Assembly (NCBI RefSeq): GCF_000443165.1 | Contig: NZ_ATJV01000048.1 | Location: forward strand, 1-64,000 | DNA: 64,000 nt | Direction of reading: 5' to 3' | From: Thauera terpenica 58Eu | GTDB taxonomy: Bacteria; Pseudomonadota; Gammaproteobacteria; Burkholderiales; Rhodocyclaceae | In this document: positions 53,473 to 62,446 of the stretch, one piece after another | How the letters are laid out: each line of letters starts with the position of its first letter | Position numbering within the stretch: position 1 is the stretch's first letter | The notes under the pieces: generated by a model | The model's database searches: none | What the model saw: only the letters and a program-made list of their open reading frames with translations | What the model was told of the DNA's origin: nothing | Translations under genes and position numbers: made by a program

Positions 53473-56325
53473 TCAATTCGGCGAGTGCGGCGTGGTGTCC
53501 TGAATAGGACCGAAAGCATTCTCGAGGATGGCCTTCTGCTGCTGGTTGTGCAAGGCGTAGTAACCCACTGCCGGCGAGGCCGCAGCCGAGCGGCTGACGA
53601 GCAGCAGCTTGCGCTTGGTGCCCAGCACATTGACCAGATGCTGGCGCGAAGCCAGCCAGTACCATGCGCCCTGGTTACGCGGTTCTTCCTGGCACCAGAC
53701 GATTTCCTTGGCGTTGGGGAACTGGGCGATTGCCTTGCCAAACTCCTCAACCGGGAATGGGTACAGTTGCTCGACGCGAACCAGCGCAATATCGGTGATC
53801 TTGTTCTCGCGCCGATAAGCCAGCAATTCGTAGTAGATCTTGCCCTGGCAAAGCAGTACGCGCTTCACCTTCTTCGCGTCCAGCTGCTCGACCTCCGGAA
53901 TGACGGTCTGGAAACGTCCGTTGGCAAGTTCGTCGATCGATGAAATCGCTTCCTTGTGGCGCAGCAGTGACTTCGGCGTGATGATGATCAGCGGCTTGCG
54001 CAGACGACGGACCATCTGCCGGCGCAGCAGATGGAAGATCTGTGCGGGTGTGGTCGGCACGCAGATCTGCCAGTTGTGTTCTGCGGCATTGTTCATGAAG
54101 CGCTCGAGGCGCGCAGAGGAGTGCTCGGGGCCCTGTCCCTCATAGCCATGAGGAAGCATCATCACCAGGCCGGACAAACGCCCCCACTTGGCTTCGCCGG
54201 AACTGATGAACTGGTCGATCACGACCTGGGCGCCATTGACGAAGTCGCCAAACTGAGCTTCCCACACCACCAGTTCGTTGGGTTCAGCGGTCGAGTAACC
54301 ATACTCGAAGGCCAGCACCCCCTCCTCGGACAGCACCGAGTCGAAGCACTGGAAGTTCGCCTGACCATCCTGAATGTGCTCCAGGGGCTTGTAGATGCCT
54401 TCGTCCCAACGCTCACGGAGCTGATCATGCAGCGCCGCGTGACGATGGAAGAAGGTGCCACGGTTGACGTCCTCGCCCGAGACTCGAACACCATAGCCCT
54501 GAGCCAGCAGGCTGGCATAGGCAAGGTTTTCACCCATGCCCCAGTCCAGCGGAAGCTCGCCGCGCCCCATCGCCGCGCGGTCGTCGATGATCTTCTTGAC
54601 CCGCGAATGCAGCTCGAAGCCGTCCGGGACCACGGTCAGGCGCTCGGAGAGGCGCTTGACTTCCTGCACTGGAATGGAGGTGTCGGCGGCGTCGGTGTAG
54701 GGCTGCTTGAGGAAAGGCGTCCAGTCCACCGCAAACTGGCGATCATGTCCCGACAGCACCGGGTTATAGAGCAGCTCGCCGCGATCGAGATGCGCGCGAT
54801 ACTGGGCGATCATGTTCTCCGGTTCGTCTGCGCTGATGCTGCCTTCCGCCACCAGGCGATCGGCGTAGAGTTTGCGCGTACCGGGGTGCTTCTGGATGGT
54901 GCGGTACATCAGCGGCTGCGTGACCATCGGCTCGTCCTGCTCGTTGTGGCCGAGCTTGCGGAAGCAGATGATGTCAACGACGACATCCTTCTTGAACTCC
55001 TGGCGGAAGTCGACCGCCAGTGCGGTCACAAAGGCCACCGCTTCCGGATCGTCACCGTTGACGTGGAAGATGGGCGCTTCGACCATCTTGAAGATGTCGG
55101 TGCAATACAAGGATGAACGATAGTCGCGCGGATCAGAGGTGGTGAAACCAATCTGGTTGTTGATCACGATGTGCATCGTCCCGCCCGTGCCATAGCCGCG
55201 GGTCTGGGAGAAGTTGAGCATCTCCTGGTTCACGCCCTGCCCGGCAACAGCGGCGTCGCCATGGATCAGCACCGACAGCACCTGGCTCTTCTCCGTGTCC
55301 TTTCTTCGCACCTGACGCGCATACACCGAGCCCACGACGACCGGGTTGATGATCTCGAGGTGCGAGGGGTTGAACGCCAGCGTGAGGTGCATCGGCCCAC
55401 CCGCGGTCATGACGTCACTGGAGAAGCCCATGTGGTACTTGACGTCACCCGCGCTCAGATCGGCCAGCGCCTTGCCTTCGAACTCCGAGAACAGCATGGA
55501 CGGCGACTTGCCAAGCGTGTTGACGAGTACGTTGAGGCGGCCACGGTGGGCCATTCCGATCACGGTTTCTGCAACGCCATGGCCACCCGCCACACGCACG
55601 ATCTCGTCCATCGCAACGATCGCCGTCTCCCCACCCTCGAGTGAGAAGCGCTTCTGACCGACGTAGCGCGTGTGCAGGTAGCGCTCCAGCGTTTCTGCCG
55701 CGGTCGTGCGCTCAAGAATGCGCTTCTTGACCTCAACCGAGAACTTCGGCGTCCCCCGCACGCTCTCCAGACGGCTCTGGATCCAGCGCTTTTGCGCGAT
55801 GTCGGAGATGTACATGTACTCCGAACCGATGGAGCTGCAGTAGGTCTGGCGTAGCGCCTCGAGGATCTCACGCAGGCTGGCGTGTTCGGTCGAAAAGCCG
55901 CTGAAGGAGCCGACATTGAAGCTCTTCGACAGATCGGCTTCGGTGAAACCGTAGTAGGACGGCTCGAGTTCCGCGATCTGGGGACGCTCGGTGCGCTTGA
56001 GCGGATCAAGACTGGCCCAACGGTTGCCCAGGAAGCGATAGGCGTTGATCAGCTGCAGCACGGACACTTGCTGCTTGTCCTCGCCACCGCCGGAAACAAC
56101 AGTGCGTACCGGACCGCGCTTGGCCATCTGTTCGAAGGCCGCGATCACCGGCCCATGCGCGACGTCGCGGGCAGCCGCTCCCGACTGGCTTTGCAGCTGG
56201 TCGAAGTACGCACGCCAGTCATCCGAAACCGAACTCGGATCGGCGAGATAGTTTTCGTACTGCTCTTCAATGAACGGCGCATTCGAGCCGAACAAGTGCG
56301 AGGTTTTTTCGAGTTGCTTCATCAT
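53473..56325 (-). CDS. sucA: 2-oxoglutarate dehydrogenase E1
   Basis: 950 residues from the ATG at 56325 (the next codon is also ATG); AGGTGG lies eight bases upstream. N-terminal E2-binding part 'S-H-L-F-G-S-N-A-P-F-I-E-E-Q-Y-E', thiamine diphosphate motif G-D-A-A-V-A-G-Q-G near 360, and 'G-M-A-H-R-G-R-L-N-V-L'. It decarboxylates 2-oxoglutarate and passes succinyl to E2. Starts the suc-lpd part of the cluster, 177 bases after gltA. Confidence 0.97.
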   Translation of the reverse strand: MMKQLEKTSHLFGSNAPFIEEQYENYLADPSSVSDDWRAYFDQLQSQSGAAARDVAHGPVIAAFEQMAKRGPVRTVVSGGGEDKQQVSVLQLINAYRFLGNRWASLDPLKRTERPQIAELEPSYYGFTEADLSKSFNVGSFSGFSTEHASLREILEALRQTYCSSIGSEYMYISDIAQKRWIQSRLESVRGTPKFSVEVKKRILERTTAAETLERYLHTRYVGQKRFSLEGGETAIVAMDEIVRVAGGHGVAETVIGMAHRGRLNVLVNTLGKSPSMLFSEFEGKALADLSAGDVKYHMGFSSDVMTAGGPMHLTLAFNPSHLEIINPVVVGSVYARQVRRKDTEKSQVLSVLIHGDAAVAGQGVNQEMLNFSQTRGYGTGGTMHIVINNQIGFTTSDPRDYRSSLYCTDIFKMVEAPIFHVNGDDPEAVAFVTALAVDFRQEFKKDVVVDIICFRKLGHNEQDEPMVTQPLMYRTIQKHPGTRKLYADRLVAEGSISADEPENMIAQYRAHLDRGELLYNPVLSGHDRQFAVDWTPFLKQPYTDAADTSIPVQEVKRLSERLTVVPDGFELHSRVKKIIDDRAAMGRGELPLDWGMGENLAYASLLAQGYGVRVSGEDVNRGTFFHRHAALHDQLRERWDEGIYKPLEHIQDGQANFQCFDSVLSEEGVLAFEYGYSTAEPNELVVWEAQFGDFVNGAQVVIDQFISSGEAKWGRLSGLVMMLPHGYEGQGPEHSSARLERFMNNAAEHNWQICVPTTPAQIFHLLRRQMVRRLRKPLIIITPKSLLRHKEAISSIDELANGRFQTVIPEVEQLDAKKVKRVLLCQGKIYYELLAYRRENKITDIALVRVEQLYPFPVEEFGKAIAQFPNAKEIVWCQEEPRNQGAWYWLASRQHLVNVLGTKRKLLLVSRSAAASPAVGYYALHNQQQKAILENAFGPIQDTTPHSPN

Positions 56326-56502
56326 GATGAAAGCCACCTGTATTTTATGTTCCCTGCTCGCGGCCTGGCCTGCTTGCAGGTAATTGCGCTGATCGAAGGC
56401 GGCGTGGATCGAGGCTCGATGGAAAAACGGGATGACAGCGCACGCGCGATCACCCCGTCACCGTCAGACTCGGCGGCGCCTCCCTCCCCTCTCCATCGTC
56501 TC

Positions 56503-57798
56503 TTACGGACGCTGATCGATGGCGGTCACGTCGCGTCGCGCCGCACCGGTGTACAACTGACGCGGACGACCGATCTTGTATTCCGGATCGGTGATCATCT
56601 CTTCCCACTGGGTGATCCAGCCCACCGTGCGCGCGAGCGCGAAGATGCAGGTGAACATGGAGGTCGGAATACCCAGCGCCTTCTGCACGATGCCCGAATA
56701 GAAGTCGACGTTGGGATAGAGCTTCTTCTCGACGAAGTAAGGATCCTCAAGCGCGATTCTCTCCAGCTCCATCGCGAGCTTGAACAGACGGTCGTTCTCG
56801 AGACCGAGCTCCTTGAGCACCTCGTTGCAGACCTTGCGCATCAGCGTGGCACGCGGATCGAAGTTCTTGTAGACGCGGTGGCCAAAACCCATGAGCTTGA
56901 AGCTGTCGTTCTTGTCCTTGGCACGTTCAATGAACTCCGCCACGCGTGACACATCACCGATCTCTTCCAGCATGTTCAGGCAGGCCTCATTGGCGCCACC
57001 GTGCGACGGTCCCCACAGGCAGGCAATGCCCGCCGAGATGCAGGCGAACGGGTTCGCACCCGACGAACCGGCGAGGCGCACGGTCGAGGTCGAAGCGTTC
57101 TGCTCATGATCGGCGTGCAGCGTGAAGATGACGTCGAGCGCACGCACCAGCACCGGATTCGGTTCGTATTTTTCGCACGGCGTGCCGAACATCATGTGCA
57201 TGAAGTTGGCGGTGTAGCTCAGATCGTTGCGCGGGTACATGAAGGGCTCGCCCTTGTTGTACTTGTAGGCCATGGCAACGATGGTCGGCAGCTTGGCAAT
57301 CAGGCGGTTGATCGAGATGCTGCGATGCTTGGCATCGGAGAAATCCATGGCGTCGTGATAGAAGGCCGACAAAGCCCCCACCACGCCCACCATCACCGCC
57401 ATGGGATGCGCATCACGACGGAAACCAGAGAAGAACTTCGTGATCTGGTCGTGCAACATCGTGTGGCTCTTGATGGTGTGCTCGAACTCGGCTTTCTGCT
57501 CTGCGTTCGGTAGCTCACCGGTCTTCAGCAAATAGGCCACTTCGAGAAACTCGCAGTTGTCAGCCAGCTGCTCGATGGGGTAGCCGCGATAGAGCAATTC
57601 ACCCTTGTCGCCATCAATGAAGGTGATGTCAGACTTGCAGCTCGCCGTCGAAAGAAAGCCTGAGTCATAAGTGAACAAGCCGGTCTTGCTACCCAGCGTA
57701 CGAATGTCGATGACATCCGGGCCATGGGTGCCGGTCATCACCGGAAATTCGACGGTCTTGCCATCGACGGTTAGCGTTGCCATGCGTTCAGTGCTCAT
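56503..57798 (-). CDS. gltA: Citrate synthase
   Basis: 431 residues, the hexameric type II form of Gram-negatives. Catalytic His in G-P-S-H-G-G-A-N, His in G-F-G-H-R-V-Y-K and Asp in the later 'N-V-D-F-Y-S-G' are present. It condenses oxaloacetate and acetyl-CoA. It lies between sdhE and sucA, so this TCA cluster runs sdhCDABE-gltA-sucAB-lpdA. Confidence 0.98.
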   Translation of the reverse strand: MSTERMATLTVDGKTVEFPVMTGTHGPDVIDIRTLGSKTGLFTYDSGFLSTASCKSDITFIDGDKGELLYRGYPIEQLADNCEFLEVAYLLKTGELPNAEQKAEFEHTIKSHTMLHDQITKFFSGFRRDAHPMAVMVGVVGALSAFYHDAMDFSDAKHRSISINRLIAKLPTIVAMAYKYNKGEPFMYPRNDLSYTANFMHMMFGTPCEKYEPNPVLVRALDVIFTLHADHEQNASTSTVRLAGSSGANPFACISAGIACLWGPSHGGANEACLNMLEEIGDVSRVAEFIERAKDKNDSFKLMGFGHRVYKNFDPRATLMRKVCNEVLKELGLENDRLFKLAMELERIALEDPYFVEKKLYPNVDFYSGIVQKALGIPTSMFTCIFALARTVGWITQWEEMITDPEYKIGRPRQLYTGAARRDVTAIDQRP

Positions 57799-57858
57799 AG
57801 ATCGTCCCTTCTACTAGCCGGTTAAACTGCTTGTCGTATCGTGATCGTAGCTGCAGCC

Positions 57859-58095
57859 TCAGGACTGACGCAGCAGGCCGATCATCTCTTGCCAGCGGTC
57901 CACCTCACATGCCTTGCTGCCATTGACCAGAGCCCAGATGTCATAGTCATCGCAACGCAACAGATCGTCCAGATCCGCCAATTGATCGTCGGTGAGACGA
58001 TCGAAATCCCGCTCCAGGAAACGCGTAAACACCAGATCGAGCTCAAGCAGCGCCCTGCGGCACTGCCAGCGGATACGGCCCCTGTTCATGCTCAT
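57859..58095 (-). CDS. sdhE: FAD assembly factor SdhE
   Basis: 78 residues from the ATG at 58095 (or 76 from 58089); GGATGG lies after the sdhB stop. Motif R-R-A-L-L-E-L-D corresponds to the RGxxELD flavinylation motif, with Ala instead of Gly. 'D-Y-D-I-W-A-L-V-N-G' is typical. SdhE promotes covalent FAD attachment to SdhA. It follows sdhB by 13 bases. Confidence 0.92.
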   Translation of the reverse strand: MSMNRGRIRWQCRRALLELDLVFTRFLERDFDRLTDDQLADLDDLLRCDDYDIWALVNGSKACEVDRWQEMIGLLRQS

Positions 58096-58108
58096 GCACT
58101 TACCATCC

Positions 58109-58819
58109 TCAGACTGCACGCCGAACCATCATGTCCTTGATCTTGCCAATCGCACGCGTCGGGTTGAGACCCTTCGGGCACACGTCGACACAGTTCATGA
58201 TGGAGTGGCAGCGGAACAGGCGATAGGGGTCCTCGAGGTCGTCGAGACGCGCGTTGGTGTCCTGATCACGGGTATCGGCGAGGAAGCGGTAAGCGTTGAG
58301 CAGACCGGCAGGGCCGACGAACTTGTCTGGATTCCACCAGAACGACGGGCACGAGGTGGAGCAGCACGCGCACAGGATGCACTCGTACAGACCGTTGAGT
58401 TCTTCCCTGTCCTCGGGCGTTTGCAGACGCTCACGCTCGGGCGCGGGGTCGTTATTGACCAGGTAGGGCTTGATCGAGTGGTACTGCTTGAAGAACTGCG
58501 TCATGTCGACGATCAGGTCGCGAATGACGGGCAACCCGGGCAAGGGGCGCAGGGTGATGGGCTGCGACAGCGCGTCCACATCGGTCAGACAGGCGAGGCC
58601 GTTCTTGCCGTTGATGTTCATCGCGTCCGAGCCGCACACGCCTTCGCGGCATGAACGACGGAAGGACATTGAATCATCCTTGGCACGCAGGCGAACCAGC
58701 GCATCGAGCAGCTTCTTGTCGGAGGGCTCAAGCTGGACCGAGATGTCCTGCATGTAGGGCTTCTCGTCCTTGTCCGGATCGTAGCGGTAGATCTTGAAAT
58801 TGACGGTACGTTTGATCAT
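58109..58819 (-). CDS. sdhB: Succinate dehydrogenase iron-sulfur subunit
   Basis: 236 residues. Ligands of all three clusters can be seen: [2Fe-2S] C-R-E-G-V-C-G-S-D ... C, [4Fe-4S] C-I-L-C-A-C-C-S-T-S-C-P and [3Fe-4S] C-H-S-I-M-N-C-V-D-V-C-P-K-G-L-N-P. It carries electrons from SdhA to ubiquinone. 18 bases after sdhA. Confidence 0.98.
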   Translation of the reverse strand: MIKRTVNFKIYRYDPDKDEKPYMQDISVQLEPSDKKLLDALVRLRAKDDSMSFRRSCREGVCGSDAMNINGKNGLACLTDVDALSQPITLRPLPGLPVIRDLIVDMTQFFKQYHSIKPYLVNNDPAPERERLQTPEDREELNGLYECILCACCSTSCPSFWWNPDKFVGPAGLLNAYRFLADTRDQDTNARLDDLEDPYRLFRCHSIMNCVDVCPKGLNPTRAIGKIKDMMVRRAV

Positions 58820-58837
58820 GAATAGTTCTCCCGGCGC

Positions 58838-60631
58838 TCAGTAAGTGCGCTTGGCGAGCGCAATCGGCTCGACGTCGTCGGACAGCGGCTTGAGGTTGAC
58901 CGGCTTGTAATCGAGGCGGTCGCCCTCGCTGTACCACAGGGTGTGCTTGAGCCAGTTGGCATCGTCACGGCCGTTCGGATTCTCCGCCGTGTCCAGGGCG
59001 TCATCACGCACATGGGCACCCCGCGATTCCTTGCGCGCCTCGGCCGAAACGATGGTGGCACGCGCGACCTCGATGAGGTTGTCGAGTTCCAGCGCCTCCA
59101 TGCGGGCGACGTTCCACACCTTCGACTTGTCTGCGATCTCGGTCCGCTTCACGCGCTCGGCGATCTCGGCGATCTGCTGCACGCCTTCCTTGAGCAGGTG
59201 ATCGAAGCGGAACACGCCAGCGTGCCTCTGCATCGAACGCCGCATGTCCGCACCCACCTCGAACACACTCTCGCCGCCGGTCTGCGACTCGAGTCGAGCC
59301 AGACGCGCCAGCGAAACATCGGCTGCATTCGCGGGCAGCGGCTTGAGCGCGAGCTGGCCAGACTGGAGGTCTTCGACCACGGTCTCGCCAGCCGACTTGC
59401 CGAACACCAGCAGATCGAGCAGCGAGTTCGTGCCCAGACGGTTCGCGCCGTGCACCGAGGTACATGCGCACTCACCTGCGGCGTAGAAGCCGACTACCGG
59501 GCTGTTGGGATTGCCCTCATGCGGCACCACGACCTGGCCCTTGTAGTTGGTCGGAATACCGCCCATCTGGTAATGGCAGGTCGGCACGACCGGGATCGGC
59601 GCCTTGATCGGGTCCACACCGGCAAACTGGATAGAGATCTCACGAATGCCGGGCAGGCGCTTCATGATGTTCTCGGGCGACAGGTGGGTGATGTCGAGCA
59701 GCACGTGATCCTTGTCCGGACCACAGCCGCGACCTTCGTTGATCTCGGTGGTCATCGCACGCGAAACGATGTCGCGCGAGGCCAGATCCTTCAGGTTGGG
59801 CGCATAGCGCTCCATGAAGCGCTCACCCGAGGCATTGCGCAGGATGCCGCCTTCGCCACGAACCCCCTCGGTGATGAGCACGCCGGCGCCGGCGACGCCG
59901 GTCGGATGGAACTGCCAGAACTCCATGTCTTCCAGCGGAATGCCTGCCCGTGCAGCCATCCCCAGTCCATCACCCGTATTGATGAAGGCGTTGGTCGAGG
60001 AGTGATAGATGCGGCCCGCGCCGCCGGTCGCGAAGATGGTGGCCTTCGAATGGAAGATCGAGACTTCTCCAGTCTCCATTTCCATTGCGGTCACGCCGAT
60101 GACGTCGCCGTCGCCGTCGCGGATCAGGTCGAGCGCCATCCACTCGACGAAGAACTGGGTGTTCGCGCGCACGTTGCGCTGATAGAGCGCGTGCAGCATG
60201 GCGTGACCGGTACGGTCAGCGGCCGCACAGGAGCGCATGACCGGCGCCTGGCCGTAGTTCATCGAGTGGCCGCCGAACGGACGCTGATAGATCTTGCCGT
60301 TGTCGGTGCGATCGAAAGGCATGCCGTAGTGCTCGAGCTCGATGACGACTTCGTTCGCCTTCTTGCACATGAACTCGATCGCATCCTGGTCACCCAGCCA
60401 GTCCGACCCCTTCACGGTGTCGTACATGTGCCAGTGCCAGTTATCCTCAGTCGAGTTGCCGAGCGAAGCAGCCACGCCGCCCTGCGCCGCGACCGTATGC
60501 GAGCGCGTCGGGAACACCTTGGTCAATACGGCGGTCTTCAGGCCCGACTCGGAAAGTTGCAATGCGGCGCGCAGACCTGCACCACCCGCGCCGACGATTA
60601 CGGCATCAAAGGTACGCTTAGCGACATTCAC
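58838..60631 (-). CDS. sdhA: Succinate dehydrogenase flavoprotein subunit
   Basis: 597 residues from a GTG at 60631, with TTGGAGG eight bases upstream and overlapping the sdhD end; the ORF runs on to 60841 but those residues are the sdhD region in another frame. FAD loop V-G-A-G-G-A-G-L-R-A, the covalent FAD histidine in R-S-H-T-V-A-A-Q-G-G, and the active-site 'H-P-T-G' and 'R-G-E-G' stretches are present. It oxidises succinate to fumarate. Confidence 0.97.
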   Translation of the reverse strand: MNVAKRTFDAVIVGAGGAGLRAALQLSESGLKTAVLTKVFPTRSHTVAAQGGVAASLGNSTEDNWHWHMYDTVKGSDWLGDQDAIEFMCKKANEVVIELEHYGMPFDRTDNGKIYQRPFGGHSMNYGQAPVMRSCAAADRTGHAMLHALYQRNVRANTQFFVEWMALDLIRDGDGDVIGVTAMEMETGEVSIFHSKATIFATGGAGRIYHSSTNAFINTGDGLGMAARAGIPLEDMEFWQFHPTGVAGAGVLITEGVRGEGGILRNASGERFMERYAPNLKDLASRDIVSRAMTTEINEGRGCGPDKDHVLLDITHLSPENIMKRLPGIREISIQFAGVDPIKAPIPVVPTCHYQMGGIPTNYKGQVVVPHEGNPNSPVVGFYAAGECACTSVHGANRLGTNSLLDLLVFGKSAGETVVEDLQSGQLALKPLPANAADVSLARLARLESQTGGESVFEVGADMRRSMQRHAGVFRFDHLLKEGVQQIAEIAERVKRTEIADKSKVWNVARMEALELDNLIEVARATIVSAEARKESRGAHVRDDALDTAENPNGRDDANWLKHTLWYSEGDRLDYKPVNLKPLSDDVEPIALAKRTY

Positions 60632-60633
60632 GC

Positions 60634-60981
60634 TTACAGCCTCCAAAGAATCTGGGCTGCCCAACCGGCATAACCGACGAGCAGGAAAAGGGTGACGAGA
60701 TGCAAGCCGAGGCGCACGCCAGTGGGCTTGACATAGTCCATCCACAGGTCGCGCACGCCAACCCAGGCGTGATAGAACAGGGACAGGAAGAACAGGAAGC
60801 TCAGAAAGCGAAACAGTCCTCCGGAGAACAGGCCACTCCACGCCTCATGGGTGAATTCAGGCAAAGTCAGCGCACAGACCGCGAAGATGACCGTATAGAT
60901 GGCCATGTACACCGCAGTGGCACGCTGCCCAATCCAGTCCTTGAGGCCGTAGTGCGCGCCTACAGGTTGACGGTTCACCAT
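60634..60981 (-). CDS. sdhD: Succinate dehydrogenase membrane anchor SdhD
   Basis: 115 residues from the ATG at 60981, which overlaps the sdhC stop; the frame can be read to 61386 but only as shadow of sdhC. Three membrane helices. 'G-L-K-D-W-I-G-Q-R-A-T-A-V-Y' is typical, and H in 'F-Y-H-A-W-V-G-V-R-D' is the haem b ligand position. With SdhC it holds haem and the quinone site. Confidence 0.94.
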   Translation of the reverse strand: MVNRQPVGAHYGLKDWIGQRATAVYMAIYTVIFAVCALTLPEFTHEAWSGLFSGGLFRFLSFLFFLSLFYHAWVGVRDLWMDYVKPTGVRLGLHLVTLFLLVGYAGWAAQILWRL

Positions 60982-61364
60982 AGTTTCACCCCGATGATGA
61001 CGGTGAGCACGATGCTCACGACCAGTACGATGCGCGACGAGCTGCGCGCCGCCGGAAGATCCGTGCCCTTGTCCAGATCGAGGAGAAGGAAACGGATGCC
61101 GGCACAGAAGTGGTGCATGTACGCCCACAACAGACCGAACAACAGCAGCTTGACCAGTGGATGCCCGACTACTGCACTGAAGGTCACGAAGGTCTCGGCC
61201 GAACCAAGACTGCGATCCAGAAGGTAAAGCAGGAAAGGCAACAACAGGAACAGGCCTACGCCGCTGATGCGATGAAGGATGGAAACAATGCCCGGCAATG
61301 GCAGCCGGATCTGGTTCAAGGCCAGAAACTTCGGCCTTGGTTTGCGTACAGTCACTTCTGACAT
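60975..61364 (-). CDS. sdhC: Succinate dehydrogenase cytochrome b556 subunit
   Basis: 129 residues, GGGGAG five bases before the ATG. 'R-P-K-F-L-A-L-N-Q-I-R-L-P-L-P-G-I-V-S-I-L-H-R-I-S-G' is the family signature 1; 'M-H-H-F-C-A-G-I-R-F-L' holds the haem histidine. Three membrane helices. First gene of the sdh-gltA-suc-lpd cluster, with a TATAAT box and tandem TACGTA repeats upstream. Confidence 0.96.
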   Translation of the reverse strand: MSEVTVRKPRPKFLALNQIRLPLPGIVSILHRISGVGLFLLLPFLLYLLDRSLGSAETFVTFSAVVGHPLVKLLLFGLLWAYMHHFCAGIRFLLLDLDKGTDLPAARSSSRIVLVVSIVLTVIIGVKLW

Positions 61365-61427
61365 GAAGACTCCCCTCTACATGCACGACGGCAGCGCCGC
61401 CGCCGACCTCGAAAATACCTACAGCCC

Positions 61428-61457
61428 ATACGTAACGATACGTAATCTGTAATTATA
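61428..61457 (-). promoter_or_regulatory. sdhC promoter -10 with tandem TACGTA repeats
   Basis: On the minus strand a perfect TATAAT (61452-61457) predicts a start near 61445. Directly at and after the start is a 10-bp direct repeat: ATACGTA at 61428-61434 and again at 61438-61444, each with the palindrome TACGTA. One helical turn apart and overlapping the start, they look like an operator. The -35 region is weak. Confidence 0.55.
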
Positions 61458-61483
61458 ACGCTGTAGCGCAGCGCAACATTAGG

Positions 61484-62221
61484 TCAATTCAGCTCATTCA
61501 GATAAAAGTGCTCTGCCGTCGAATACAAGCCACGACGCCACTCCACCGGCTTGTCGCCATAGGTGTAGGTGACCCGTTCCACCGACAGCAGCGGCGTACC
61601 CTCGGCGACCTTCAGCGCCTCGCTTGCGTTGCGATCGGCGGCCACCGCGCGGATTCGCTCCTGAGCACGAATCATGCGCAGGCCGAAGCGGGTTTCGAAC
61701 AGACTGTAAAGAGACCCGTTCCAGCTCTGCAAGACTTCGGCAGTCAAGCCCTGGAAGGTCTCTCCAGACAGGTAGATCTCATCAATCACCACCGGCTTGA
61801 GCGCAAACTGGAGCAGACGGCGCACGATGATGATAGGTGCGCCCGGCTCGATTGCCAGCATGCGCGACGCCTCCTGCCCGGCCTTCGCGCGCCAGCAATC
61901 CAGCGGCACGCTGGTGGGGTGAGACAGGTCGCCATCGAGGGGCACCAGACGCAAGAAGCGAAACAGCGCGCGCGGATCGTTGTGCGACGCAACGTAAGTA
62001 CCCTTACCCTGTTTGCGCACAAGCAGGTTTTCAGCCGCCATCTCGTCAATCGCCTTGCGCACGGTGCCCTGCGACACCCCGAAGCGCACCGCCAGTTCCT
62101 GCTCACTCGGAATCACCTGACCGGGTCGCCACTCACCCGCCTCGAGCGCCTGAGTGATGAGCGCTTTGATCTGGCGGTACAGGGGGCTGAAGGTGGGGGC
62201 ATCCTGGGACATGCGCGGCAT
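61484..62221 (-). CDS. GntR-family regulator, HutC/UTRA type
   Basis: 245 residues. N-terminal winged helix 'L-Y-R-Q-I-K-A-L-I ... G-Q-V-I-P-S-E-Q-E-L-A-V-R-F-G-V-S-Q-G-T-V-R-K-A-I-D' (14-58), then a UTRA ligand domain ending 'V-E-W-R-R-G-L-Y-S-T-A-E-H-F'. It sits between sdhC and the divergent mdh with a 24-bp palindrome in front of its own promoter region. The likely role is control of TCA genes in response to a dicarboxylate-type ligand; the ligand is a guess. Confidence 0.92.
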   Translation of the reverse strand: MPRMSQDAPTFSPLYRQIKALITQALEAGEWRPGQVIPSEQELAVRFGVSQGTVRKAIDEMAAENLLVRKQGKGTYVASHNDPRALFRFLRLVPLDGDLSHPTSVPLDCWRAKAGQEASRMLAIEPGAPIIIVRRLLQFALKPVVIDEIYLSGETFQGLTAEVLQSWNGSLYSLFETRFGLRMIRAQERIRAVAADRNASEALKVAEGTPLLSVERVTYTYGDKPVEWRRGLYSTAEHFYLNELN

Positions 62222-62256
62222 TTGATCACAAAAAAAAAGGCTCGTCTATAGCCTGT

Positions 62257-62280
62257 CTTATGTCTTATATAAGACATAAG
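62257..62280. promoter_or_regulatory. 24-bp perfect palindrome, probable GntR operator
   Basis: CTTATGTCTTAT followed by its exact reverse complement. It lies 36 bases upstream of gntR and eight bases before the -35 box of the mdh promoter. The inner GTCTTATATAAGAC has the form of GntR operators reported for TCA regulators. Extra GTCTTAT half-sites lie at 62254-62260 and 62423-62429. Autoregulation of gntR and control of mdh are expected. Confidence 0.8.
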
Positions 62281-62287
62281 TGATAAT

Positions 62288-62316
62288 TTGACAGCCGGCA
62301 TTTTTCTACTTAGTAT
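62288..62316 (+). promoter_or_regulatory. Sigma-70 promoter of mdh
   Basis: TTGACA (62288-62293), 17 bases, then TAGTAT (62311-62316): a near-consensus promoter starting near 62323, giving a 5' leader of about 124 bases. The GntR palindrome is directly upstream. Confidence 0.8.
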
Positions 62317-62446
62317 CTGCGCGCCCCAATGTATGCGGCGCGGATGCCGCGGCAACATTTGCTGCAACACCTGCTACGACCTGCAAGCGAGGCACCAGTT
62401 CTCGAAACCGACACCACCGACCGTCTTATTCAGAGGGAGTATTCAC

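Noticed and set aside
58943-60673. 576-codon plus-strand frame opposite sdhA, and similar ones opposite dinG (47920-49569) and lpdA (50702-52360)
   Set aside because: All mirror well-conserved genes and give low-complexity His/Arg-rich proteins without family features.
62288-62446. N-terminal extension of mdh
   Set aside because: The in-frame TTG coincides with the -35 box, the extra residues are Cys-rich and unlike any malate dehydrogenase, and a good Shine-Dalgarno precedes 62447.
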